A DNA stretch of 55,207 nucleotides. It comes from Prevotella sp. GTDB lineage: Bacteria > Bacteroidota > Bacteroidia > Bacteroidales > Bacteroidaceae. Within the stretch, counting starts at the first letter, position 1. Every line of letters starts with the position of its first letter. The translations under genes were made by a program, and so were the position numbers. Below the pieces are notes generated by a model. That model worked only from the letters and a program-made list of their open reading frames with translations. It ran no database searches and was not told the origin of the DNA. Shown in pieces: positions 1 to 9,200 of this stretch. The stretch lies in the NCBI GenBank assembly GCA_017478025.1, contig JAFVGZ010000011.1:1-55207 (forward strand). Direction: 5' to 3'.

Positions 1-1
1 C

Positions 2-1072
2 ACACCTGGAGGCTATCAGCAGTTCGACCAGACCTACTACGATGTCATCTACGTGTTCGACGCGCAGTGCCGCGAGATGTTCGACCTCGTACACTGCCTG
101 CTCAACATGGCTTGCAAGCCTGACCCCGACGGCGGCAGGAGCACGAATTTCATCATCGTCGGCATCTGCTCGCCAACCATTTGGGACATCAACTATTTCC
201 GCAACCATGACTACCTACCCATGCCCCTGCACGGCAACACAGGGCTGTTCAAGGAGGGTTACTACTACGGCAAATCGCCTGACCTGAAGAAGTTCGTCAA
301 GAATGAGCTGATGCCATACGTAAAAACCCACTATCGCACGTCGGGACGCTCCCTCGGCATCGGCCATTCGCTGAGCGCATCGTTCGTGCTTGATGCGATG
401 ATTACCGATGACCTTTTCGACGACTACATCGCCATATCGCCCAACTGCTGCTACGACGAGTACCGACTGGCCACGGATATTGAAAGCTACCAGTTCAAGA
501 ACCGCAAGGCACCCCGCTTCATCTATGCGTCGATGTCAGGTGAGATTGACAATGGGCCTGAGTACTGGGGCGACGAGTGGAAGGCGGGCTGGGAGCGTGT
601 CAGCACATTCCTAAAGGACAAGTCCCACTTCTCAGAGAACACCGTCACCTCCGTACACACTTTCCCCGGCTACGAACATTACAATGGCTTCATGCCCAGC
701 CTGACAGCAGCCTTGAATGACTACATCGTCTTTGGTGCCAAGAACCTGGTGAGCTATGTCGGCGAAGAGACCTACCCCGTCCACATCGAACTGCGCGGTA
801 AGAACCTCACAGACACCATCTACATCACGGGCAACCAAGATGCGCTGGGCAACTGGGAGGCTAAGGGTATCAAAATGCCTCTCGTCAACGACAGCGTCGC
901 CTCTATCGACCTCCGTCTGCACCTGCCTGCCCAGTTCAAGTTTACCCGAGGCAGTTGGGAGCGCGAGGCTATTATTTCAAATGCTGACACAGGCAACCAG
1001 ATAATACATGACGCAGAGCATACCAACCGTGTGTACCGCCTGTGGGAGAGGAGTCCGTGGATGGGAGAATAA
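2..1072 (+). CDS. Putative esterase (alpha/beta hydrolase), 5' partial
   Basis: The reading frame is open from the first bases of the window, so the true start and signal peptide lie upstream. The visible part is an esterase of the Fes/IroE-like putative-esterase family. It starts with the usual TPGGY...YDVIYVFDA strand region and has the nucleophile elbow GHSLSA about 110 residues in, with an acidic residue and a histidine (HTFPGYEHYNGF) further on as likely triad members. The last 90 residues (YPVHIEL...YITGNQDALGNWEAKGI...FKFTRGSWEREA) look like a CBM20-type starch-binding or E-set domain. In related proteins this tail follows the hydrolase. The substrate cannot be told; a carbohydrate ester or peptide-linked sugar is plausible by inference. 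It ends with TAA and is followed by a short gap before a GNAT gene on the same strand. The family call is firm, the substrate is not. Confidence 0.8.
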   Translation, partial: TPGGYQQFDQTYYDVIYVFDAQCREMFDLVHCLLNMACKPDPDGGRSTNFIIVGICSPTIWDINYFRNHDYLPMPLHGNTGLFKEGYYYGKSPDLKKFVKNELMPYVKTHYRTSGRSLGIGHSLSASFVLDAMITDDLFDDYIAISPNCCYDEYRLATDIESYQFKNRKAPRFIYASMSGEIDNGPEYWGDEWKAGWERVSTFLKDKSHFSENTVTSVHTFPGYEHYNGFMPSLTAALNDYIVFGAKNLVSYVGEETYPVHIELRGKNLTDTIYITGNQDALGNWEAKGIKMPLVNDSVASIDLRLHLPAQFKFTRGSWEREAIISNADTGNQIIHDAEHTNRVYRLWERSPWMGE

Positions 1073-1130
1073 AATCACAGATTTGTCCACTCGCATAAGT
1101 GGGCTCATTAATTGAATAGTCACCATACTC

Positions 1131-1174
1131 GCAACACCTTACTTTATAATAATGCAACACCTTACTCTATAATA
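1131..1174 (+). repeat. 21-bp tandem direct repeat just before the GNAT start
   Basis: Two copies of a 21-bp unit (1131-1151 and 1154-1174) differ at one base and end two bases before the ATG at 1177. Both contain GCAACACCTTACT followed by TATAATA. The second copy therefore places a TATAATA just ahead of the start codon. It looks like a local duplication; whether it affects expression is not visible. Confidence 0.75.
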
Positions 1175-1176
1175 TA

Positions 1177-1704
1177 ATGACGAGGACTAATGATATTAAG
1201 ATAAGAAAAGCCTTGGAGAGCGATGCTCCGGCGCTGCTGGCTGTCTATGCGCCTTATGTGATACATACCGCCATCACGTTTGAATATGACGTACCTACCG
1301 TGGAGGAGTTTCGCAGGCGTATTGCCGACATCGGCAGCAGCCACCCCTACCTCGTAGCCGAAGACGCACAGGGTGAGGTGTTGGGCTATGCATACGCACA
1401 TCAGCTTGGGGAGCGCGCTGCATTTCACTGGGCTGTGGAGACATCCATCTATGTTGACCTGCAGCACAGGCATCGGGGCATAGGACACATGCTGCAACAA
1501 GCCCTTGAAAACGAGCTGCGCAGTCAGGGCATCAAAAGGATGTATGCCTGCATTGCCTACACCGAACCGGAAGATGAATACCTGACGCATGACAGCATAC
1601 AGTTCCACGCAAGAGAGGGCTTCACCCAAGCGGGACATTTACACCGTTGTGGTAAGAAGTTTGACCGTTGGTATGATCTTGTTTGGATGGAAAAGGACGT
1701 CTGA
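1177..1704 (+). CDS. GNAT N-acetyltransferase, phosphinothricin acetyltransferase-like
   Basis: This 175-residue protein is a single GNAT domain of the phosphinothricin/methionine-sulfoximine acetyltransferase type. It transfers acetyl from acetyl-CoA to an amine. The N-terminus (IRKALESDAPALLAVYAPYV) matches the family, as does EYDVPTVEEFRRRI. The acetyl-CoA loop is RHRGIGHMLQQAL near residue 105 and the C-terminal KKFDRWYDLVWMEK is typical. Family members act on amino-acid-like small molecules; the real substrate here is unknown. It stands alone, with the lipoprotein gene converging on it 17 bp downstream. Upstream is a 21-bp duplication rather than a clear promoter. Confidence 0.88.
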   Translation: MTRTNDIKIRKALESDAPALLAVYAPYVIHTAITFEYDVPTVEEFRRRIADIGSSHPYLVAEDAQGEVLGYAYAHQLGERAAFHWAVETSIYVDLQHRHRGIGHMLQQALENELRSQGIKRMYACIAYTEPEDEYLTHDSIQFHAREGFTQAGHLHRCGKKFDRWYDLVWMEKDV

Positions 1705-1721
1705 ACGCCCCTTTCGAGCGT

Positions 1722-2819
1722 TCAGTCCTCTATTTTCCTTATCATGTGGCGATGGATATCGGCTGTTAGGTTGTCATAGCTCTTGCCTTTGTCCTCGGGC
1801 AGGGCTGCGGCGAATGCCTGGCGTGCAGCGAGCCATTTTGAGAAGGCTGACTTGAGCGTCTTCACCCGTTCTGCCACAAGGCTGTCAGAGGGTATGCGCT
1901 CCTTGTCACCCATCTCCTTGAGGAGATCTATATCTTCCGGCACAGAGTTGTCGGCAATCCATTTCTCCCATTGCGCAGCGCTTACCGTTGCGCCTTTCTT
2001 CACGTATGGCTTACCCTGCAGCACTATGCCGCGCTCCAGCTCCAACTCATTACGTCGGTCTGTGGCAAGCGTCTCGTAAAAGCCGTGTATCTCCATCGGT
2101 TTCATGCTATACCACTCCTGCCTGTACGACACATCGTTCCAAAAGGCATTGCGTGCCTCGTTGAGTTCGTGCCACGCCTCATACTCCTTCTGTGCCAAGG
2201 GCTTCAGCGCCGCAGGCAGGTCATGCAGCCACTGCCGATATGTCTCAATGGTGCGATAATACTCCACCATTGCCGACACGTACGCCATATAGTTCAGCTC
2301 CATCTGTGTCTCAGAAGAAAACTTCTCCACCACTCGCATTATCTCCCCCACCGCAGAGTCGGCAGGCAGCGATGGCACCGCAGCGCGCAGTGTGTCGAGA
2401 GCCGCATTGACAGCCAACGCCCATTGCAGTTTGTCGTTAGCATTACCCTTATTGCTTACCAGGCCTCCCATACGCATGAAACGGTTGCCCAGCTTCACGG
2501 CTGCCACATCGCGAGGCGTTGCCACTATCCTCGCAGCATCATCGGGATTGTCCTGGGCGTATTCCGTGTTATTATAATAGTACATCGCCTCCTCCAGGGT
2601 ATGCACCTCAGCCAACCCCAGCAGGTCTTTGACCGTAAAGGGACTCTGAAGCACAGCGTCCTCAATATAGGCTATGCTGTCCTCGCCGGTGAACCATTCC
2701 GGCACCACGACCGTGTCACGCGGATCGAACGTCTGCCCTGTAGGTGACGACGCACCGCCACATCCCGCAACTGCCATAATTGCGGACATCATCATTATCG
2801 CTATACACATATTCTTCAT
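1722..2819 (-). CDS. Lipoprotein of unknown function
   Basis: The start chosen (2819) gives an N-terminus MKNMCIAIMMMSAIMAVAGC with a lipobox (VAGC), so it is exported and lipid-anchored. An in-frame ATG ten codons upstream adds a charged leader that does not fit a signal peptide. The mature 340 or so residues are acidic-basic mixed, mainly helical, and rich in W, Y and A, with no enzyme motif I recognise. A promoter on this strand is seen at 2875-2906, divergent from greA, and the -7 boxes of the two promoters are about 55 bp apart. Stand-alone gene converging with the GNAT gene. I do not recognise the family and assign no function. Confidence 0.8.
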   Translation of the reverse strand: MKNMCIAIMMMSAIMAVAGCGGASSPTGQTFDPRDTVVVPEWFTGEDSIAYIEDAVLQSPFTVKDLLGLAEVHTLEEAMYYYNNTEYAQDNPDDAARIVATPRDVAAVKLGNRFMRMGGLVSNKGNANDKLQWALAVNAALDTLRAAVPSLPADSAVGEIMRVVEKFSSETQMELNYMAYVSAMVEYYRTIETYRQWLHDLPAALKPLAQKEYEAWHELNEARNAFWNDVSYRQEWYSMKPMEIHGFYETLATDRRNELELERGIVLQGKPYVKKGATVSAAQWEKWIADNSVPEDIDLLKEMGDKERIPSDSLVAERVKTLKSAFSKWLAARQAFAAALPEDKGKSYDNLTADIHRHMIRKIED

Positions 2820-2843
2820 CTCTATTTGTCTGCTTTTCTTTTC

Positions 2844-2857
2844 CCCCATCGGGGGGA
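2844..2857. repeat. Short G/C hairpin in the lipoprotein leader
   Basis: CCCCCATCGGGGGG forms a small perfect hairpin in the 5' leader of the lipoprotein gene. It resembles the core of the G-rich hairpins at 6137, 26270, 50055, 52472 and 52573 and may be a decayed member of that family. Confidence 0.5.
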
Positions 2858-2874
2858 GTATCGGTTATTTGCGG

Positions 2875-2906
2875 CAAAATTACAAAAACAAATGCAATTT
2901 CACAAC
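2875..2906 (-). promoter_or_regulatory. Promoter for the lipoprotein gene
   Basis: On the minus strand a -7 box TAATTTTG (2882-2875) matches the Bacteroidetes consensus TAnnTTTG. A GTTG at 2906-2903 lies 20 bp upstream in the -33 position. The start codon is about 56 bp downstream. Confidence 0.6.
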
Positions 2907-2936
2907 ACAAAAGCCTGATTATTCAAAAAAATTTCT

Positions 2937-2944
2937 TAACTTTG
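2937..2944 (+). promoter_or_regulatory. -7 box of greA promoter
   Basis: TAACTTTG matches the Bacteroidetes -7 consensus and lies 46 bp before the greA ATG. No good -33 TTTG is present at the expected spacing, so only the -7 element is claimed. Confidence 0.6.
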
Positions 2945-2990
2945 CACTTTCAATCAAGGAGGGCATCAATAGCCCCACCACGAAAAGAGA

Positions 2991-3455
2991 ATGGAATATA
3001 TGTCACAGGAAGGCTATGACAAACTTGTAGCCGAATTATATCAACTGGAGAATGTAGAGTATCCCCGCGTGAGGGACGCCCTCGTTGAGGCGCGTGACAA
3101 GGGCGATCTCAGCGAGAACTATGAGTATCGTGCCGCCAGGCGTGAGCAGTCACGCCTGCTGGGTCGGATACGTTTCAAGCAGAAAGTACTGGAACATGCA
3201 CGCGTCTTGGACACCAAGAGGCTGCGCCCCGATGCGGTGGGGCTTCTCTGCAAGGTGGAGATGACCAATATGGGCAACGGTAGCCAAATGACATATATGA
3301 TAGTGAACCCACACGAGGCTAATCTCCAAGAGAAGAAAATCTCTATCAAGTCGCCCATCACACAGGCCTTGCTGGGCAAGAAGGTAGGCGACATAGTGGA
3401 GGCACGCGTACCGGCAGGCACACTGACGCTACGCATTGACAACATCACGCTATAG
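2991..3455 (+). CDS. greA: Transcript cleavage factor GreA
   Basis: A 154-residue Gre factor that enters the RNA polymerase secondary channel and rescues backtracked complexes by stimulating transcript cleavage. The N-terminal coiled coil (residues 1-75) has the loop GDLSEN with the acidic tip residues (Asp and Glu) that hold the catalytic magnesium. The C-terminal FKBP-like domain has the signature SPITQALLGKKVGDIVEARVPAG. Length is normal. The start at 2991 gives MEYMSQEGY, aligning with the usual MAYMSEEGY. After the tip, the helix (YEYRAARREQSRLLGRIRFKQ) is more basic than I expect for typical GreA, so it may be a paralogue. It appears monocistronic, with a long AT-rich gap downstream. 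Confidence 0.93.
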   Translation: MEYMSQEGYDKLVAELYQLENVEYPRVRDALVEARDKGDLSENYEYRAARREQSRLLGRIRFKQKVLEHARVLDTKRLRPDAVGLLCKVEMTNMGNGSQMTYMIVNPHEANLQEKKISIKSPITQALLGKKVGDIVEARVPAGTLTLRIDNITL

Positions 3456-3746
3456 CTCCTCATACGCCTCCCCCGCACCGACTCCCATACCACCCGCAAG
3501 CGAGAGAATCTTCAGCAGCGGTTTCAGAGCCCCAAAAGGTACGTTTGCGCACTACATAAGTTTTACAAAATGACAGTTTTTGCCTTATAGTCTGATTTTA
3601 CAAAATGACACTTTTTTAACAAAAAAATGAACAAATTGACTTTTTGAGTTTTTCCACTAAAAAATGAAATCTAGAGTGGCGCAAGTTGAAGAAAACGGAA
3701 AAACAGAACAAAAAATTTGCTTTTCGAGTGTGAGAAAATCTTTTTC

Positions 3747-3835
3747 AGGGGGTAAAAGCAGGTCTTTTAGGGTGTCCGCGATGGTGCGGAAGACCCTTGT
3801 CGTAGGTCTATTAGGGGGTAATAGTAGGTCTTTTA
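3747..3835. repeat. Pair of 23-bp direct repeats, 66 bp apart
   Basis: Copies at 3747-3769 and 3813-3835 share AGGGGGTAA and AGGTCTTTTA and differ at two bases. A partial third copy (GTAGGTCTATTAGG) lies between them. Function unknown. Confidence 0.7.
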
Positions 3836-4076
3836 CCCTGAAATTTGCGGCCGGTTTTTCGGTTCTGTTGTTCTGTTTTGACGGGTAAACCGTCAAACAC
3901 TCTGTTACTCAACGTGTTAGCTATTCGTGCTCTCTCGTGCGATATTTGCGAGCGCGAGTGACCTCGGTCCAAAATTTGCCCGATTTTTGAAGGTTGAAAA
4001 ATCACTTTTGTCACTTTTTTAACATAAAATTGAACAAAGTGTCAAATTGGGGTTTTTGATATTTTGGCGTTAAGAT

Positions 4077-4107
4077 TTTGCAGTATAAGAAAAAAGTATT
4101 AATTTTG
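4077..4107 (+). promoter_or_regulatory. Promoter for pheS
   Basis: TTTG at 4077-4080, a 19-bp spacer and TAATTTTG at 4100-4107 form a near-perfect Bacteroidetes promoter. The predicted leader to the ATG at 4250 is about 135 nt and contains repeated ATGCATAATT and a small C/G hairpin region. Confidence 0.75.
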
Positions 4108-4249
4108 CACGCGATTAGATTTTAATGCATAATTGATAATGCATAATTCACCGCTCGGCCCTTCAGGGGACGCTTGTGTAGCACAGCGGAGCAAGAATGC
4201 GAACTTGAAATAACGTAAACTCAACGATAAAACAAGAATAGAAATCAGA

Positions 4250-5290
4250 ATGCTATTAGAGAAGATAGAATCTCTCATTACAGAGATTGAAGGCCTGCAT
4301 GCCAATACTGCGGAGGAGATAGAAGCTCTGCGTTTGAAGTATTTGTCAAAGAAGGGCGAGGTTAATGCCCTGATGCAGGATTTTAAGAATGTGGCAGCCG
4401 ATGACAAGAAGACCGTCGGCATGAAGATTAACGCGCTGAAGGCTCTGGCCTTTGAGAAGATTAACAGCCTGCGTGCCGAGCTGGAGAGCGGCTCACAACA
4501 GACTGAAGACCTGGACCTTACACGCACCCCCTACCCCGTCACACTGGGTACGCGTCATCCACTCTCAATTGTGAGAAATGAGATTGTGGAGATATTCCAG
4601 CGCATGGGCTTCACTCTGGCCGATGGACCAGAGGTGGAGGACGACCTGCATATCTTCACAAAGATGAACTTTGCCGCTGACCATCCAGCCCGCGACATGC
4701 AGGATACGTTCTTCGTAGAGGAGAGTCGCCTGAATGATGTGACAAAGAATATCCTTCTTCGCTCTCACACGTCAAGCGTGCAGGCTCGCGTGATGGAGCG
4801 CCAGCAGCCCCCTATCCGCGTCATCTGCCCGGGCAGGGTATATAGAAACGAGGCCATCACAGCCCGCGCACACTGTTTCTTCCATCAGATAGAGGGACTG
4901 TACATAGACGAGAACGTGAGCTTCACGGACCTCAAGCAGGTGATGCTGACATTCGCACGCGAGTTGTTCGGCCCCGATACGAAGATTCGTCTGCGCCCAT
5001 CATACTTCCCATTCACGGAGCCATCAGCAGAGATGGACATCTCCTGCCACATCTGCGGCGGTGTAGGATGCGGTTTCTGTAAGCACACCGGTTGGGTGGA
5101 GATATTGGGATGCGGCATGGTAGATCCTAACGTGCTGGAACTGTGCGGCATAGACTCAAAGAAATACTCCGGCTATGCCTTTGGTCTCGGAGTGGAGCGC
5201 ATCACAAACCTGAAGTATCAGGTGAGCGATTTGCGTATGTTCTCAGAGAACGACAAGAGGTTCTTGGAGGAGTTTGAGGCAGCAAACTAG
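4250..5290 (+). CDS. pheS: Phenylalanyl-tRNA synthetase alpha subunit
   Basis: This 346-residue protein charges tRNA-Phe as part of the alpha2-beta2 enzyme with PheT, which is not in the window. An N-terminal coiled coil (about residues 1-85) binds tRNA. The class II catalytic core follows, with motif 2 around FHQIEGLYID and motif 3 as GYAFGLGVERITNLKY near the C-terminus. An internal four-cysteine cluster, CHICGGVGCGFCKHTGW, is common in alpha subunits of this type and may hold zinc. Length is normal for the family. It has its own promoter upstream and a strong terminator downstream, so it seems to be a single-gene unit. Confidence 0.96.
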   Translation: MLLEKIESLITEIEGLHANTAEEIEALRLKYLSKKGEVNALMQDFKNVAADDKKTVGMKINALKALAFEKINSLRAELESGSQQTEDLDLTRTPYPVTLGTRHPLSIVRNEIVEIFQRMGFTLADGPEVEDDLHIFTKMNFAADHPARDMQDTFFVEESRLNDVTKNILLRSHTSSVQARVMERQQPPIRVICPGRVYRNEAITARAHCFFHQIEGLYIDENVSFTDLKQVMLTFARELFGPDTKIRLRPSYFPFTEPSAEMDISCHICGGVGCGFCKHTGWVEILGCGMVDPNVLELCGIDSKKYSGYAFGLGVERITNLKYQVSDLRMFSENDKRFLEEFEAAN

Positions 5291-5293
5291 ACA

Positions 5294-5341
5294 AATTAAC
5301 GAATTAACAAATTAACAAATTAACGAGTTGACAAGTTAATA
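5294..5341. repeat. 8-bp-period AT-rich tandem repeat
   Basis: Six degenerate units of AATTAAC(A/G) run directly after the pheS stop. The complementary form (TTCGTTAA/TTTGTTAA units) occurs at 55024-55060. Such arrays look like slippage-derived spacer sequence. Confidence 0.65.
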
Positions 5342-5389
5342 CCTTAAGGACAGAGTTTAAACGGTAAACCATAAACCGTAAACGATATT

Positions 5390-5436
5390 AGGAGTCAGGA
5401 GTTAGAGATATAACTTCTGACTCCTATTGTTTTTTT
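5390..5436 (+). terminator. Intrinsic terminator after pheS
   Basis: A 15-bp stem (left arm 5390-5404, right arm 5411-5425, one G-U pair) closes a 6-nt loop and is followed by ATTG and a run of seven T residues. This is a clear rho-independent terminator. Confidence 0.85.
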
Positions 5437-5506
5437 CTTTTGATACAATATATTTCGCACGCGTGCGTTACTTTATTTGATTTATTAGCTGCAAGATTTC
5501 ATTTCT

Positions 5507-6130
5507 ATGATAGAATACATCAAAGGTGAATTGACAGAAGTTTCTCCCACAATGGCTGTGGTAGAGGCTCACGGTGTGGGATATGCTATGGTTATCTCAC
5601 TCAATACGTTTACGGAGATACAGTCCAAGAAGGAGGTGAAGCTCTATGTGCATGAGGCCATCGTGACCGGCGGTCGTGATGACTCCTACACGCTCTATGG
5701 CTTTGCCGACAAGCAGGAGCGCGAGCTCTATCGCATGCTCATCACGGTGAGCGGCGTGGGTTCGGGTACTGCACGCATGATACTGAGTGCCAGCTCCCCA
5801 GCAGAACTGGTGAACATCATCGCCTCTGGCGACGAGCGTTCGCTGAAGGGCGTGAAAGGTATAGGACTGAAGACAGCACAGCGCATCATCGTGGACCTGC
5901 GCGACAAGATGGCTGCAATGGGTATCATCTCCACCGGTACAAGCGGTCAGGGTGCGCAACCCGCTGCCCCTGCGGTGAACAAAGAGGTGAGAGATGAGGC
6001 TGTCGGCGCGCTGACAATGCTGGGCTTCTCGCCCGCTCCGAGCAGCAAGGTGGTGACAGAGATACTTAAAGAGAACCCTGAAATGCCTGTGGAGCAAGTG
6101 ATAAAGCAGGCGCTGAAGATGATTAAGTAA
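5507..6130 (+). CDS. ruvA: Holliday junction helicase subunit RuvA
   Basis: RuvA (207 residues) binds four-way DNA junctions and loads the RuvB motor for branch migration in recombination repair. The N-terminal OB domain (MIEYIKGELTEV...GVGYAMVIS) is followed by two helix-hairpin-helix motifs (VSGVGSGTARMIL near residue 80 and VKGIGLKTAQRIIVDLRDK near 115). A Pro/Ala-rich linker leads to the C-terminal domain that contacts RuvB (residues about 160-207). Length is normal. ruvB and ruvC are not adjacent. A G-rich hairpin repeat begins six bases after the stop codon. Confidence 0.96.
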   Translation: MIEYIKGELTEVSPTMAVVEAHGVGYAMVISLNTFTEIQSKKEVKLYVHEAIVTGGRDDSYTLYGFADKQERELYRMLITVSGVGSGTARMILSASSPAELVNIIASGDERSLKGVKGIGLKTAQRIIVDLRDKMAAMGIISTGTSGQGAQPAAPAVNKEVRDEAVGALTMLGFSPAPSSKVVTEILKENPEMPVEQVIKQALKMIK

Positions 6131-6136
6131 AGCCCA

Positions 6137-6166
6137 AGCCCCCTCCGACTCCCCCAAGGGGAAGGG
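6137..6166 (-). repeat. G-rich hairpin repeat, copy next to ruvA
   Basis: Read on the minus strand this 30-bp stretch has the pattern CCCC-TTGGGGGAGTCGGAGG-GGGCT, matching the copy at 52573-52605 and more loosely those at 50055 and 52472. The C/G core can form a hairpin just past the ruvA stop. It may act as a transcription end, but it has no T-run. Confidence 0.65.
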
Positions 6167-6288
6167 CCCTAAACCACGAATTTCACAAATTCCACACACT
6201 CTGAAGCCTGTACAAGCGGGAGAAAAATTCGAGTAATTCGAGTAATTCGTGGTTCATAGATACATCCGAAACTTCGGTAATTCATAAT

Positions 6289-9200
6289 TTGAAAAGACTA
6301 CGTCTCATAATAATGTTGGTACTGTGCGTCATTGTCACTTCGGCAATGACAGTACAGATGACTGCTCCTGACGATGGTGATAACCCGCCGTCACAGGGGA
6401 ATGCTGCGTCTGGCGGCCAGGCTTCTGAGGCCAGCGAGCGTATTGCCAACCTGAAGCAGCGCAATGAGGAGAGACGTAACAAGAGTTCATTAGAGAAATA
6501 TCGCGACCAGCAGGCAAAGCTGCGTCTGCAGCAGGACACAATCCCCGACAGTCTGCTGAACCCACGATGGAAGATACAGCGCACAACGCCAATAACTTAC
6601 GATGACCTGAAACAAGGCTCAACAGACCTGAAACGCCCTGACAACATAAAGCAGGAAGTGGTCTATAACGATACCATTGACCGCTACGTGATAGGCACTC
6701 GCATGGGTAAGACCTGGATGGCAGCGCCTATCATGATGGACCTCACGGAGTATCAGAAGTGGAGCGAGAAGAACCTTATGTCACAGTTCTTCCGCAACAA
6801 GAACTCAGAAATCTTTGAGAAGAAAGGCAAGGAGAAGTTTGACTTCACCGACATGCACTTTGACCTGGGACCGGCAGAGAAGATATTCGGCCCCGGTGGC
6901 ATACGCGTAAAGACACAGGGCTCGGCAGAGCTGAAGCTCGGCGCTACGCTGAAGAGCATCGACAATCCATCGCTGCCTATCAGAAACCGCAATACAACCA
7001 CGATAGACTTTGACGAGAAGATCAACGTAAACGTGACGGGTAAGATAGGCGACAAGATGAACATGAACCTGAACTACAACACGGATGCTACGTTCGACTA
7101 TGACGCCCAGAACATGAAGCTGAAGTATGAGGGCAAGGAGGACGAGATTATCAAGTTGGTAGAAGCCGGCAACGTATCGTTCCCCAGCAACTCATCGCTC
7201 ATACAGGGAGCCTCATCGCTCTTCGGTGTGAGAACCGACATGCAGTTCGGCAAGCTGAAGCTGCAGACGGTATTCTCGCAGAAGAAGTCATCATCGTCAT
7301 CCGTTTCAACCAAGGGTGGTACACAGTTCACGCCGTTTGACCTCAATGTAGCAAACTATGAAGAGAACCGCCACTTCTTCCTTGGCATGTTCTTCTACGG
7401 CAACTATGACACATGGATGTCAAAGCTCCCTACCCCGCTGACCGGCGTAACCATCAACCGCGTGGAGGTGTGGGTGACAAACAAGAGCGGCCAGAGCAGC
7501 AACACGCGTAACATCGTGGCTGTCCCGCTGCTGGGTGAAGGCTCGTCCAAAGATGACAACCCCTACAACAGGGCCAACGGGATGTATTCAGACCTGGTGG
7601 CGCTGAGCGATGTGAGAAACATAGACCTGGTCAACGAGACGCTGGAAGGCAAGACCATAGGCGGAGTGCAGAACATGACCGGCGGCAGGGACTATGAGAA
7701 GATAGAAAAGGCACGCCTGCTGACAGCATCAGAATACACGGTGAACAGCGCAATGGGATATATCTCGCTCAAGACAGCGCTGCAGAGCGACCAGGTTGTG
7801 GCAATAGCCTACGAATATACCTACAACGGCGTGTCGTACCAGGTGGGTGAGTTCTCGAGCGACATAACAGATGTCAACTCAGCGCTGATAGTGAAGTCGC
7901 TGAAGAATACCACATGTACACCGACGCAGCCCAACTGGAAGCTGATGATGCGTAACGTCTATTACCTGGCATCATCGGTGCAGAAGGAGAAGTTCAAGCT
8001 GGACGTGAAGTACCAGAGTGACTCTACAGGCGTTTATGTGAGCTACATCCCGGAGGTTGCGGTTAAGTCGCTCCCCATCATCAAGCTGATCGGAGCTGAC
8101 CGTCTGGACAACAATAACAAGGCACACTCCAATGGACAGTTTGACTTCGTGGAGGGCTATACGGTGACTAACGGCAGAGTATTCTTCCCCACGGCTGAAC
8201 CGTTTGGCAACGGCCTCATCGAGGCGTTGAAGAAAAAGAGCGTGCCGGAGAGCGTAGCACAGAAATATGCCTTCACTGACCTGTATGAGCAGACAAAGAC
8301 CGCAGCCAAGCAGAACTCGGAGAAGAACCGCTTCCAGCTGATAGGACAGTTCAAGGGCTCGTCAGCCAATGTCATCTCGCTCGGTGCATACAATGTGCCG
8401 CAGGGCAGCGTGGTGGTGACAGCGGGTGGTGTAACGCTGACAGAGGGTACGGACTACTCTGTGGATTATTCCGCAGGCGAGGTGACGATACTCAACCAAA
8501 GCATCATCGACGCAGGCACAAACGTCAACGTGTCGCTGGAGAGCGATGCCGACTATGGCATGCAGCGCAAAACAATGCTGGGACTGAACTGGGAGTATGA
8601 CTTCTCAAAGGAATTCCAGATGAGCGGTACGCTGCAACACCTGTCAGAACAGAGCCTCACATCAAAGGTGTCAATGGGTTCTGAGCCTGTGAACAACACC
8701 TTGGTGGGCCTGAACCTGAACTGGAAGAAGGAGAGCCAGTGGCTGACCAATATGCTCAACAAAATCCCGCTGCTGCACGTATCGCAACCGTCTAACATAC
8801 AGTTTAACGCAGAGGTTGCGAAACTCTTCAGCAGCACGGCAAGCGGCACGCAGGACAACGCATCATACGTGGATGACTTTGAGAACACCACGACACACAT
8901 CGACGTCTCTACTCCTACATCATGGATTATCAGTAGCGTACCGTCTGTGATGGAACCCAAGATGGCAAAGGACAACCTGGAAAGCGGATACCACAGGGCA
9001 CGTCTGGCATGGTACTACATAGACCCGCTCTTCACACGCCGCTCGTCAACGCTCACGCCAAGCTACATAAAGAACAATGACGAAATGCTGTCACAGCACT
9101 CTGTCCGCGAGGTGTATGTCAACGAGCTCTACCCTAACCGCGACCAGAGCACATACAACGGTGCCACATCGACACTGAGCATACTGAACCTGGCATACTA

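Larger units (their letters stand above)
3456..4249. other. 794-bp gene-free gap with several repeats
   Basis: No convincing gene is seen. The stretch is AT-rich and contains an exact 15-bp repeat TTTTACAAAATGACA (3561-3575 and 3596-3610). Two imperfect direct copies of a 35-bp block (about 3607-3640 and 4009-4043) flank about 370 bp. Inside that are two 23-bp copies of a GGGGGTAA...AGGTCTTTTA motif (3747-3769 and 3813-3835). Near the end is an ATGCATAATT-type low-complexity stretch (4124-4150) and the pheS promoter at 4077-4107. Confidence 0.7.

Noticed and set aside
1971-2747. Long plus-strand frame opposite the lipoprotein gene
   Set aside because: It overlaps a better minus-strand gene with a signal peptide and lipobox; its composition is that of an antisense shadow.
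3664-3888. Small plus frame in the greA-pheS gap
   Set aside because: It lacks family features and overlaps the repeat pair at 3747-3835.
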